Source of the DNA: Anaerolineales bacterium UBA2317
GTDB lineage: Bacteria; Chloroflexota; Anaerolineae; Anaerolineales; Villigracilaceae
DNA length: 27,608 bases
Reading direction: 5' to 3'
Assembly (NCBI GenBank): GCA_002345215.1
Contig: DDVH01000009.1
Coordinates: 1 to 27,608 of the forward strand
Part shown: positions 14,859-21,728 of the stretch, one piece after another
Numbering within the stretch: position 1 is the stretch's first letter
Layout of the letters: each line of letters starts with the position of its first letter
Made by a program: the position numbers and the translations under genes
Notes under the pieces: model-generated
The model's database searches: none
Seen by the model: only the letters and a program-made list of their open reading frames with translations
Told to the model about the DNA's origin: nothing

Positions 14859-17026
14859 TAAATAATTTGTAGATTTGCCAAACTTGCGGCTAATCTCTTA
14901 ATCCCAACCGATTCAAAAACGACATCTACAATTTCATCACCATCTTGCATACGTGAATCTAAAACAATGCCTTCACCCCACATGGCGTGGCGGATGCGAG
15001 TCCCAGCTTTGTATTGGGCTGAGGAAACAGGAGCAGGTTTCCCCGAAGATGGAAGCGACCATTTTGTATCCAATGGTGCACCACGAATCGAACGTCCAGT
15101 ACGCGTTTTGCCGACTAATAAATCAGAGGGAATATCATCAATAAAACGAGATGGATAGGTTTCTTCAGCCATGCCACGCCCGCCGCGTTGAATGGCGCGA
15201 AGCAAATACAATCTATCTTTAGCGCGCGTGATGCCCACATAAAAGAGGCGACGTTCTTCTTCCATTTGTTCGGGTTCATCAAATGAACGGCTGTGCGGAA
15301 TCATTCCATCATCTAGCCCGACGATAAACACAACGCTATATTCTAAACCTTTGGCGGCATGTAAAGTTAATAATGTTGGCGCGTTTGAATCTGTAATCGT
15401 ATCTTGGTCTGCAACTAGTGCCACATTTTCAAGAAACTCATCCATCGTGCGCGTTGAATATTCCATAGCAAGCCGTTTTAATTCTTGCACGTTTTCCCAA
15501 CGGTCTAAACTTTCCTCCGAATTATCATCCACAATATATTCTTTGTAATTCACATCGCGCAAAATTCTGTCGAATAATTCTGGCACAGTTTCTGTTTTTG
15601 AGTAAGCAATCCAATTGGATAACAAACCGCCAAAATCTGATAACGGAATCGCGGCTCGACCTGTGAATGATTTGTAATGAGGAGACTCCGCGCCTCGCGC
15701 TAGGTCCAGCAGGATGGCTCCAGCGGAAACATTATTTTGGCGTGCCACCATGTGTAAGGTTGTGAGAGTCTTTTCCCCAATTCCTCGTGGTGGAATGTTG
15801 ATGACTCTTCCTAACGCGGCTTCATCGGATGGATTATGTACAAGCCGTAAAAATGCGATGACATCTTTGACTTCGCGTCGTCCATAAAACCTTTGTGCGC
15901 CGACTAATTTATATGGAAGCCGTGCTTGTAAAAATGCTTCTTCAATTAAACGAGACATGGCGTTGGTGCGATACATGACAGCGCAATCTTTTGGTTCAAA
16001 TTCACCCGAGGCGACGAGTTGTGCAATCGTATCAACGACAAATGAGGCTTCACCAAAATCATCGCGTGCTTCGTAGAAAAATATTTTTTCGCCCGCACCA
16101 CGGTCACTAAATAATCTTTTCTTTCTGCGGTTTTGTGCGCGGTCAATCACGCCCATAGCTACATCTAAAATGTTTTGACGTGACCGATAGTTTTGTTCTA
16201 ACAAGACAGTTTGTGCATCAGGAAAATCCTGTTCAAAGCGGCGAATGTTTCGATAATCCGCACCACGCCAGGCGTAAATGGATTGGTCAGGATCACCCAC
16301 GCAAAAAATATTTTTATGGTGAGATGCTAAATGTTTTACTAATGCATATTGTGCAAGATTTGTATCTTGAAATTCATCTACTAACACATGCCGAAATCTT
16401 TGTGCATATTTATCTCTAACAACAGGATTTTCTTCTAGTAGGCGAGCGGTGTAAACCAAAATATCATCAAAGTCCACTGCGTTGCTAGCAATTAATCTTT
16501 TTTGATATTCGGTATAGACTCTTTTTACAACTTCGTCACGATAGGTGTTGATTGGGTAATCATCAGGAAAAATCAAATCATTTTTGGCGCGTGAAATAGC
16601 GGCATGAACACTGGATGCACGATATAACTTTTCATTCAAATTCATTTCACGGATAATAGATTTCACTAAACTTTGTTGGTCGTCTGAATCAAAAATCACA
16701 AAATTAGATTCGAGAGGTAGGTGTTCAGATTCACGTCTTAAGATACGTGCACAAATAGAATGAAATGTACCAATCATCATGCCTTCAATGGCTTGTTCGT
16801 TGATAATTGCTTTGACACGTTCCCCCATTTCTTTTGCGGCTTTGTTAGTAAAAGTGACCGCTAAGATTTGCCATGGGCGCACGCCTTGATTTGCAATTAG
16901 ATATACGATTCTTTGAGTCAATACACGCGTCTTTCCCGACCCCGGACCTGCTACTACTAGTACAGGTCCATCTTGCGCCGTCACTGCTTTTCTTTGTCCT
17001 GGGTTGAGTTTGTCTAAGAAATCCAT
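14858..17026 (-). CDS. pcrA: UvrD/PcrA-type superfamily 1 DNA helicase
   Basis: The 722-aa protein is a 3'-5' DNA helicase acting in nucleotide-excision repair, replication restart and removal of RecA. Seen are the N-terminal LNPGQRKAV Q motif, Walker A (AGPGSGKT, 26-33), motif Ia (TFTNKAAKEM), Walker B DEFQD (217-221), motif III (GDPDQSIYAWRGAD), motif IV (LEQNYRS), motif V (LHAAKGLEY) and motif VI (EERRLFYVGITRAKDRL). The C-terminal Tudor-like tail (HAMWGEGIVLDS to the end) identifies PcrA/UvrD rather than Rep. ATG 17026 is preferred because homologues start at M-D-F-L-D-K-L-N-P and TATAAT lies 7 nt upstream; ATG 17035 and a frame open to 17065 are alternatives, the latter crossing a palindrome. 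Confidence 0.95.
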   Translation of the reverse strand: MDFLDKLNPGQRKAVTAQDGPVLVVAGPGSGKTRVLTQRIVYLIANQGVRPWQILAVTFTNKAAKEMGERVKAIINEQAIEGMMIGTFHSICARILRRESEHLPLESNFVIFDSDDQQSLVKSIIREMNLNEKLYRASSVHAAISRAKNDLIFPDDYPINTYRDEVVKRVYTEYQKRLIASNAVDFDDILVYTARLLEENPVVRDKYAQRFRHVLVDEFQDTNLAQYALVKHLASHHKNIFCVGDPDQSIYAWRGADYRNIRRFEQDFPDAQTVLLEQNYRSRQNILDVAMGVIDRAQNRRKKRLFSDRGAGEKIFFYEARDDFGEASFVVDTIAQLVASGEFEPKDCAVMYRTNAMSRLIEEAFLQARLPYKLVGAQRFYGRREVKDVIAFLRLVHNPSDEAALGRVINIPPRGIGEKTLTTLHMVARQNNVSAGAILLDLARGAESPHYKSFTGRAAIPLSDFGGLLSNWIAYSKTETVPELFDRILRDVNYKEYIVDDNSEESLDRWENVQELKRLAMEYSTRTMDEFLENVALVADQDTITDSNAPTLLTLHAAKGLEYSVVFIVGLDDGMIPHSRSFDEPEQMEEERRLFYVGITRAKDRLYLLRAIQRGGRGMAEETYPSRFIDDIPSDLLVGKTRTGRSIRGAPLDTKWSLPSSGKPAPVSSAQYKAGTRIRHAMWGEGIVLDSRMQDGDEIVDVVFESVGIKRLAASLANLQII

Positions 17027-17033
17027 AGCAGAC

Positions 17034-17039
17034 ATTATA
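17034..17039 (-). promoter_or_regulatory. -10 box 7 nt before the pcrA start
   Basis: On the minus strand TATAAT ends 7 nt before ATG 17026, with no ribosome site between. A leaderless transcript is predicted. No -35 is visible at 16-18 nt. Confidence 0.45.
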
Positions 17040-17065
17040 AATGCTCTGTCAACTTGACAGAGCAT
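17037..17065. promoter_or_regulatory. Perfect 14-bp dyad between mscL and pcrA
   Basis: AAATGCTCTGTCAA (17039-17052) and TTGACAGAGCATTT (17054-17067) are exact reverse complements around one base. The dyad abuts the pcrA -10 box. It may be an operator of pcrA, for instance for a damage-responsive repressor, or a terminator for mscL; there is no T-rich tail on the minus strand beyond TTTAT. Confidence 0.55.
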
Positions 17066-17091
17066 TTAAGTATTCTTAGATTTATAAAAAA

Positions 17092-17484
17092 TTATGCTTT
17101 TAATTCAGATGTACAATTTGGGCAACGAGTTGCTTTGATGGAAATTGTTGTAAAACAATATGGGCAATCTTTGGTCGTTGGGTCGGCTGGGGGAGGGGCT
17201 TTCTTCATTTTGTTTGCAGTGCGCACAATTAAGAAGATAACAAAAGCGATCACGAGAAAATCAAAGATGGATTGTAGGAAGGCTCCCCATTTGATAACGG
17301 CTTCTCCTATTGTAAATATCTCTTCGCTGAGATTAATGCCGCCCATGATTAAGCCAATGAGTGGAGTGAGGATGTCGCCGACTAATGATGTGACAATTTT
17401 TCCAAAGGCTCCACCAATGATGACCGCAATAGCAAGGTCTAGTACATTTCCACGTGCAATAAATTCTCTGAATTCTTTTAGCAT
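17092..17484 (-). CDS. mscL: Large-conductance mechanosensitive channel MscL with C-terminal zinc ribbon
   Basis: The 130-aa protein opens under membrane tension to release solutes in hypo-osmotic shock. The N-terminal amphipathic helix (MLKEFREFIARGNVLDLA), pore helix TM1 (14-43, GGAFGKIVTSLVGD) and TM2 (about 66-90) fit MscL, which forms pentamers. In place of the usual charged C-terminal helical bundle there is a Pro-rich linker (96-104) and a rubredoxin-like knuckle, C107-x2-C110 and C121-x2-C124, which should bind zinc. ATG 17484 has AAGGAG 6 nt upstream and a near-consensus promoter (17513-17541). Channel identity is certain; the role of the zinc knuckle is unknown. Confidence 0.95.
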   Translation of the reverse strand: MLKEFREFIARGNVLDLAIAVIIGGAFGKIVTSLVGDILTPLIGLIMGGINLSEEIFTIGEAVIKWGAFLQSIFDFLVIAFVIFLIVRTANKMKKAPPPADPTTKDCPYCFTTISIKATRCPNCTSELKA

Positions 17485-17512
17485 GTTGGGCTCCTTAACT
17501 TTTGATTTTTAA

Positions 17513-17541
17513 ATTTTATGACTGAAAGAAGGGTGTGTCAA
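17513..17541 (-). promoter_or_regulatory. Promoter of mscL
   Basis: On the minus strand a perfect TTGACA (17536-17541) is followed after exactly 17 nt by TAAAAT (17513-17518), the best sigma-A-type promoter in the window. Confidence 0.75.
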
Positions 17542-17692
17542 CGATGTTGAAGAGGAGGAGATGTTGAGTTGGTGAAGCAGGTTGAAGGGTAAAAATGGAA
17601 GCGAAAAGATTAAAATTCTAATGAAAAACAGTTCTTTAGTAGGTTGTAAAACGTGTTTTGGGGGTTTATTTTGGAAAATACCTGACTATACA

Positions 17693-17714
17693 CGTTAGTT
17701 CTAGAGTACTAGCG
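17693..17714. promoter_or_regulatory. Dyad abutting the -35 of the binding-protein promoter
   Basis: CGTTAGT (17693-17699) and ACTAGCG (17708-17714) form an inverted repeat (one G-T pair) with a nested CTAG-AGTA-CTAG. It touches the -35 box at 17715, the place expected for an activator or repressor site controlling the importer. Confidence 0.45.
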
Positions 17715-17742
17715 TTGACGTGAGTTGAGAATCAGGTATAAT
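17715..17742 (+). promoter_or_regulatory. Promoter of the ABC importer operon
   Basis: TTGACG (17715-17720) and a perfect TATAAT (17737-17742) are 16 nt apart. Predicted start of transcription is near 17749, giving a leader of about 130 nt. Confidence 0.75.
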
Positions 17743-17785
17743 TTTCGAGCTTTTTCATGTGTGATAGAAGTTTCTACATTCCTTT

Positions 17786-17797
17786 AAGAAGGAGGTG
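17786..17797 (+). promoter_or_regulatory. Strong orphan Shine-Dalgarno in the importer leader
   Basis: AAGAAGGAGGTG (17786-17797) matches the anti-SD region strongly, yet only GTG-(GTG)-CGG-TAA follows, a two- to three-codon frame. It lies 80 nt before the true start, which has its own GGAGG. It could set up a minimal leader frame, a ribosome standby site, or RNA stabilisation. Confidence 0.4.
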
Positions 17798-17877
17798 GTG
17801 CGGTAAGAGATACTGATTGTTGTTTGTTGTCGTGTCTGTAAATCAAACCCTAAATTTTTCTTCTTGGAGGAGAAAAC

Positions 17878-20436
17878 ATGTTACGAAACCGATTGTCTAT
17901 TTGGCTCGGTCTGTTGGTAATTGCCAGCATGATTCTTGCCGCCTGTGGCACCCCTGCCGCAGAAACTACTGAAGCACCTGCTACAGGTGAAACAGCTGAA
18001 GCCCCAACAGAAGCTGCAACTGAAGCACCTACTCCTGAGCCAACCACCCGTCAGGGCGCTTGGGTAGATGAAGTTGTGTTCTCTGAACAAGGTGATGAAG
18101 CCGCTGCTGTGGCTCAGTTACAAGCTGGTGATATTGATGTATATGCCGATGGCATTGCTGACCCCAACTTGTTCCAAACTGTTCAAGGTGACCCCAACCT
18201 TGCTTATTCAACTTCCTATGGTTTGTACTTTGAAATGTATTTCAACCCTGTTCAAACCTTTGCTGATGGTCGTTTGAATCCGTTTGGTAGCAAAGTCATT
18301 CGCGAAGCCACAAACAGATTAATTGACCGCAATTACATTATTCAAGAAATCTTCGGCGGTCTTGGTAATCCAAAGTACACCTCATTGAATGGTGCCTTCC
18401 CGGATTATGCCCGTTATATTGACACACTCCGCGAAATTGAAAACAAATATGCTTATGACCTTGAAGGTGCTGATGCTGTCATTTCTGCTGAAATGGAAGC
18501 TTTAGGCGCAACCAAGAATGCAGATGGCAAATGGGAATTCAATGGTGCTCCTGTCACCATTATCTTCATTATTCGTACTGAAGACCAACGCACCCCAATT
18601 GCTGACTATATGTCAAACCAACTCGAAAGCGTTGGCTTTACAGTTGACCGCCAATACAAGAGCCGTTCCGAAGCCTCCCCAATTTGGGCAGGTAGCGACC
18701 CGAACGAAGGTCAATGGAATGTTTACACCGGCGGTTGGGTTAGCACTGCAATCTCCCGCGATGATGGTGGTAACTTCGGTTTCTTTGATACCGACTTCGG
18801 TGGTTGTTGTGGTGTTGGTTCAACTTTATTCACTGCTGAATACTTGGGCCAAGACTACTATGATGCTGCTACAGCACTTTGGAACAATGATTTCACTAAT
18901 CTCGATGAACGTGAAGAATTGTTCAAAACAGCCCTTCCTCTTCACATGGAAAACTCTATCCATGTTTGGGTAGTAGATACACTTTCCTTCTTCCCACGTA
19001 ATGCAAACATCTCTGTTGCTTCTGACCTTGCTGGTGGTGTCTCTGGTTCTGCTTTATGGCCCTACACCCTCCGCATTGGTGATACTGAAGGTGGTACCGT
19101 TCGTGTTGCCCAACAAGATAACTTCATTGACCCATGGAATCCTGTTGCTGGTTCAAACTGGATTTCTGACCAAATGCCGATTCGCTCTACCGGCGATTAC
19201 GCTTCAGTTCCTGACCCATACACTGGTCTTGCCCTCCCACAACGTGCCGAATCTTTGACCGTTGTTGCGAAAGAAGGACTTCCAATCGCTTCAACATTCG
19301 ATTGGGTTAGCTTGTCCTTTGCTCCAGAAGTTGCTGTTCCTGCTGACGCTTGGGGCAACTGGGATGCAACCACCCAAACCTTCGTTCCTGTTGGTGAAGG
19401 TGTAACTTCCAATGTAAAAGTCACTTGGACATACCCCGCTGATTTGTTTGAAACCAACTCATGGCATGATGGTAGCCCATTATCTGTGGGTGACTTCGTT
19501 ATGGGTATGATTATGACCTTTGACCGCGGCAAGCCAGAATCTGCTTTGTATGATGAGGGCTATGCTCCTACTCTTGATGCTTTCTTAGCTTCCTTCAAGG
19601 GTGTACAAATCGAATCCACCGACCCATTGGTCATCAGCACCTACACCGATGCTTATGCATTGGATGCAGAAACCTTTGGCTTTAGTTGGTATCCTGCTAA
19701 CAGCGTTACCTATAGCCAAGGTCCAGGTGCATGGCACAACATTACCCCATCTGTTTTGGCTGAAACCGCTGGCGAACTTGCTTTCTCACAAGAAAAAGCC
19801 GCCGCCGCTGAACTTGAATGGGTGAACTTCATTGATGGTCCTACCCTCGAAATCCAAAAGAAATATCTTGACCAAGCCGCTGCTGAAGGCTATATCCCAT
19901 TCGCACCAACCATGAGCGAATACGTCACTGCTGAAGAAGCTGCTGCACGCTATGCAAATCTCGACGCATGGTTTGCTGATAAAGGACACTTCTGGATTGG
20001 TACCGGTCCTATGATTCTTGACCAAGTCTTCACTGTAGAAGGTAACATTGTTCTCAAACGCAATGAAAACTTCCCAGACCTTGCTGATAAATGGGCTGGT
20101 TTCAGCGAACCGAAGATTGCAGTTGTAGATGTAAGTGGTGCTGGTCAAGTAACAGCCGGACAAGAAGCCGTCTTTGATGTAACTGTTACATTCAATGGCG
20201 AAGCCTATCCTGCTGATGAACTTAGCACAGTCAAGTACTTAGTATTTGACTCCAACAACCAACTCGTCGCTACTGGTGAAGCAGATTATGTTGCAGATGG
20301 TCAATACACTGTCACATTACCTGCTGATTTAACCGGCGGTTTCGATGCTGGTGCGAACAAAATTGAAGTTGCTGTCGCTTCGAAGGTCGTAAGCATTCCT
20401 TCGTTCGGCGCCTTTGAATTTGTCACAGTTAAGTAA
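17878..20436 (+). CDS. ABC importer substrate-binding lipoprotein, family 5, apparently circularly permuted
   Basis: The 852-aa protein captures the importer substrate outside the cell. A signal peptide ends in lipobox LAAC with the lipidated Cys23, followed by an Ala/Thr/Glu/Pro spacer (24-58). Residues 61-400 match the second half of family-5 proteins: VDEVVFS, AQLQAGDIDVYADG, the VIREATNRLIDRNYI helix (usual VRQALNYAIDR) and IFGGLG. Residues 403-745 match the first half: GGTVRVAQ...DPWNP, HDGSPLSVGDF (530-540), GTGP (708-711) and VLKRNENF. So the halves are in reversed order. Residues 746-852 form an Ig-like beta domain. The usual length is about 530. GGAGG precedes ATG 17878. Heavy GGT, AAC and ACC codon use suggests high expression. 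Confidence 0.9.
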   Translation: MLRNRLSIWLGLLVIASMILAACGTPAAETTEAPATGETAEAPTEAATEAPTPEPTTRQGAWVDEVVFSEQGDEAAAVAQLQAGDIDVYADGIADPNLFQTVQGDPNLAYSTSYGLYFEMYFNPVQTFADGRLNPFGSKVIREATNRLIDRNYIIQEIFGGLGNPKYTSLNGAFPDYARYIDTLREIENKYAYDLEGADAVISAEMEALGATKNADGKWEFNGAPVTIIFIIRTEDQRTPIADYMSNQLESVGFTVDRQYKSRSEASPIWAGSDPNEGQWNVYTGGWVSTAISRDDGGNFGFFDTDFGGCCGVGSTLFTAEYLGQDYYDAATALWNNDFTNLDEREELFKTALPLHMENSIHVWVVDTLSFFPRNANISVASDLAGGVSGSALWPYTLRIGDTEGGTVRVAQQDNFIDPWNPVAGSNWISDQMPIRSTGDYASVPDPYTGLALPQRAESLTVVAKEGLPIASTFDWVSLSFAPEVAVPADAWGNWDATTQTFVPVGEGVTSNVKVTWTYPADLFETNSWHDGSPLSVGDFVMGMIMTFDRGKPESALYDEGYAPTLDAFLASFKGVQIESTDPLVISTYTDAYALDAETFGFSWYPANSVTYSQGPGAWHNITPSVLAETAGELAFSQEKAAAAELEWVNFIDGPTLEIQKKYLDQAAAEGYIPFAPTMSEYVTAEEAAARYANLDAWFADKGHFWIGTGPMILDQVFTVEGNIVLKRNENFPDLADKWAGFSEPKIAVVDVSGAGQVTAGQEAVFDVTVTFNGEAYPADELSTVKYLVFDSNNQLVATGEADYVADGQYTVTLPADLTGGFDAGANKIEVAVASKVVSIPSFGAFEFVTVK

Positions 20437-20449
20437 GACTTAAGTTTTA

Positions 20450-20490
20450 TGGCTCGGCGGGGAATTTCTCCGCCGAGCCAGTTTTTTTTT
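20450..20490 (+). terminator. Strong terminator after the binding-protein gene
   Basis: TGGCTCGGCGG (20450-20460) pairs with CCGCCGAGCCA (20470-20480) and runs into nine T residues (20482-20490). It lies inside the importer cassette, so it probably reduces read-through and keeps binding protein in excess over permeases. Confidence 0.92.
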
Positions 20491-20495
20491 CAAAT

Positions 20496-20560
20496 TTATG
20501 TCAACCTGAGCAAAACAAAGTATTTAATATAAATTTTTTGCTCTGCTCACATTGACATAA
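20496..20560. repeat. Large interrupted inverted repeat before the permease genes
   Basis: TTATGTCAA (20496-20504) and TGAGCA (20507-20512) on the left match TGCTCA (20544-20549) and TTGACATAA (20552-20560) on the right, with a 31-nt A/T-rich centre. It could be a second regulatory hairpin or an operator pair for an internal promoter. Confidence 0.65.
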
Positions 20561-20591
20561 GTTATTTTAAATATCAAGAAAGGAAGATAAA

Positions 20592-21728
20592 ATGGCAGAA
20601 TCTACCTTACAATCTCCAATACCAGTTGTAACTAAAAAGAAGTCATCTGAAAGTGCGGTATGGAGAGTAACCAAATACATGGCAGTTCGTCTTGTCACAA
20701 TGGCTTTTACTGTCGTGATTGGTTTATATCTAACAATATTAATTGCAAATATGGGTGGCTATGTAGATGAAATTCGGCGCAACGATATTCGAGAAACCAT
20801 TCAACAACAAGTGATGAATGACCGTTCTCTTCAAAGCTTAACCCCGACACAACGTACTCAGTTAATTCAAGACAGAATTGTTGTCGAAGAAAAACGCCTC
20901 GGTTTAGACCGTCCATTTGTTCTGCGTAGTTTTGGCTTTTTATGGGATGCTGTTACATTGAATCTTGGCTTTGCTGAATTTATCAATGCAGATAATGGCT
21001 CCCGTCAAGTAAGACTCATTGTGCTTGAGCGTTTACCCTCCACCTTAGTTCTTTTCGGAACATCAAACATTATTCTGTTTTTTGTAACTTTATATCTCGC
21101 CTTAACACTTTCCCGCAATTATGGAAGTTGGTGGGACCGCTTCATTGTTGCCACCTCTCCCATGTCTGCGGCGCCGTCTTGGTTTTACGGGATATTTGTG
21201 ATTGTTATCTTTGCGGCATTCTTAAAGGTTTTACCATTTGGTGGAATGGTATCAGCACCGCCACCTGATAATAGAATCGAATATGGCTTGAGCATGTTAA
21301 AGCATATGATTTTGCCGACGTTGGCGATTGCATTAAACCAAGTTACATTCGCTATTTACAACAATCGTACCTTCTTCCTGATTTATTCTAGTGAAGATTA
21401 CGTAGAAATGGCAAAAGCAAAAGGCTTGCCAGCTCGTGAAGTAGAACGAAAATATATTTTGCGCCCAACCTTGCCAACCAATATCACAAATTTTGCTTTT
21501 CTCTTAATCGGTGTTTGGGGTGGCGCACCCATCTTTGAAGGTGTCTTTAACTGGCCCGGATTAGGAAGAACTACACTCATCGCGGCTGGCTTGTTCGATA
21601 CGCCAGTCATCGTTGGCACAACAGTTATTTTTGCTTATCTGCTTGCATTAACTGTTTTCTTACTTGATTTCGTTTATGCCTTAGTTGACCCCAGAGTAAA
21701 AATCGGAAGTGAGGGCTCAAGCCAATGA
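20592..21728 (+). CDS. ABC importer permease, OppB/DppB type
   Basis: The 378-aa inner-membrane protein forms half of the translocation channel. After a soluble N-terminus (1-30) come TM1 (about 34-53), a long outer loop (54-135; IRETIQQQVMNDRS and DRIVVEEKRLGLDRPF, the latter being the usual OppB segment), then five helices. The EAA loop, which docks the ATPase, reads VEMAKAKGLPAREVERKYILRP. The C-terminus has GVFNWPGLGRTTLIAA, diagnostic of this family. AAAGGAA precedes ATG 20592 by 6 nt. Its stop overlaps the next ATG by four bases (ATGA). Substrate is not determined by this subunit. Confidence 0.95.
   Translation: MAESTLQSPIPVVTKKKSSESAVWRVTKYMAVRLVTMAFTVVIGLYLTILIANMGGYVDEIRRNDIRETIQQQVMNDRSLQSLTPTQRTQLIQDRIVVEEKRLGLDRPFVLRSFGFLWDAVTLNLGFAEFINADNGSRQVRLIVLERLPSTLVLFGTSNIILFFVTLYLALTLSRNYGSWWDRFIVATSPMSAAPSWFYGIFVIVIFAAFLKVLPFGGMVSAPPPDNRIEYGLSMLKHMILPTLAIALNQVTFAIYNNRTFFLIYSSEDYVEMAKAKGLPAREVERKYILRPTLPTNITNFAFLLIGVWGGAPIFEGVFNWPGLGRTTLIAAGLFDTPVIVGTTVIFAYLLALTVFLLDFVYALVDPRVKIGSEGSSQ

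Larger units (their letters stand above)
17485..17877. other. 393-bp divergent regulatory region between mscL and the binding-protein gene
   Basis: It holds the mscL promoter (17513-17541), a purine-rich stretch (about 17545-17630), two tiny overlapping frames (8 codons from 17596, then 25 codons joined by TAATG) that I do not call as genes, a dyad (17693-17714), the binding-protein promoter (17715-17742), and a leader of about 130 nt. Confidence 0.75.

Noticed and set aside
17054..17512. 152-aa plus-strand frame antisense to mscL
   Set aside because: The composition is that of an antisense reading of a hydrophobic gene. The minus-strand MscL is unambiguous and has promoter and ribosome site.
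17596..17700. Two tiny frames (8 and 25 codons) linked by TAATG upstream of the importer promoter
   Set aside because: The first has only a weak GGG-type site and neither shows a recognisable sequence; chance frames of this size are expected.
18518..18973. 151-aa frame inside the binding-protein gene, different frame
   Set aside because: The overlapping protein is well supported by motifs; this frame is a by-product of its strong codon bias.
20542..20580. TTGACA at 20552 as a -35 for the permease operon
   Set aside because: No acceptable -10 lies 16-18 nt downstream; the hexamer is part of an inverted repeat.
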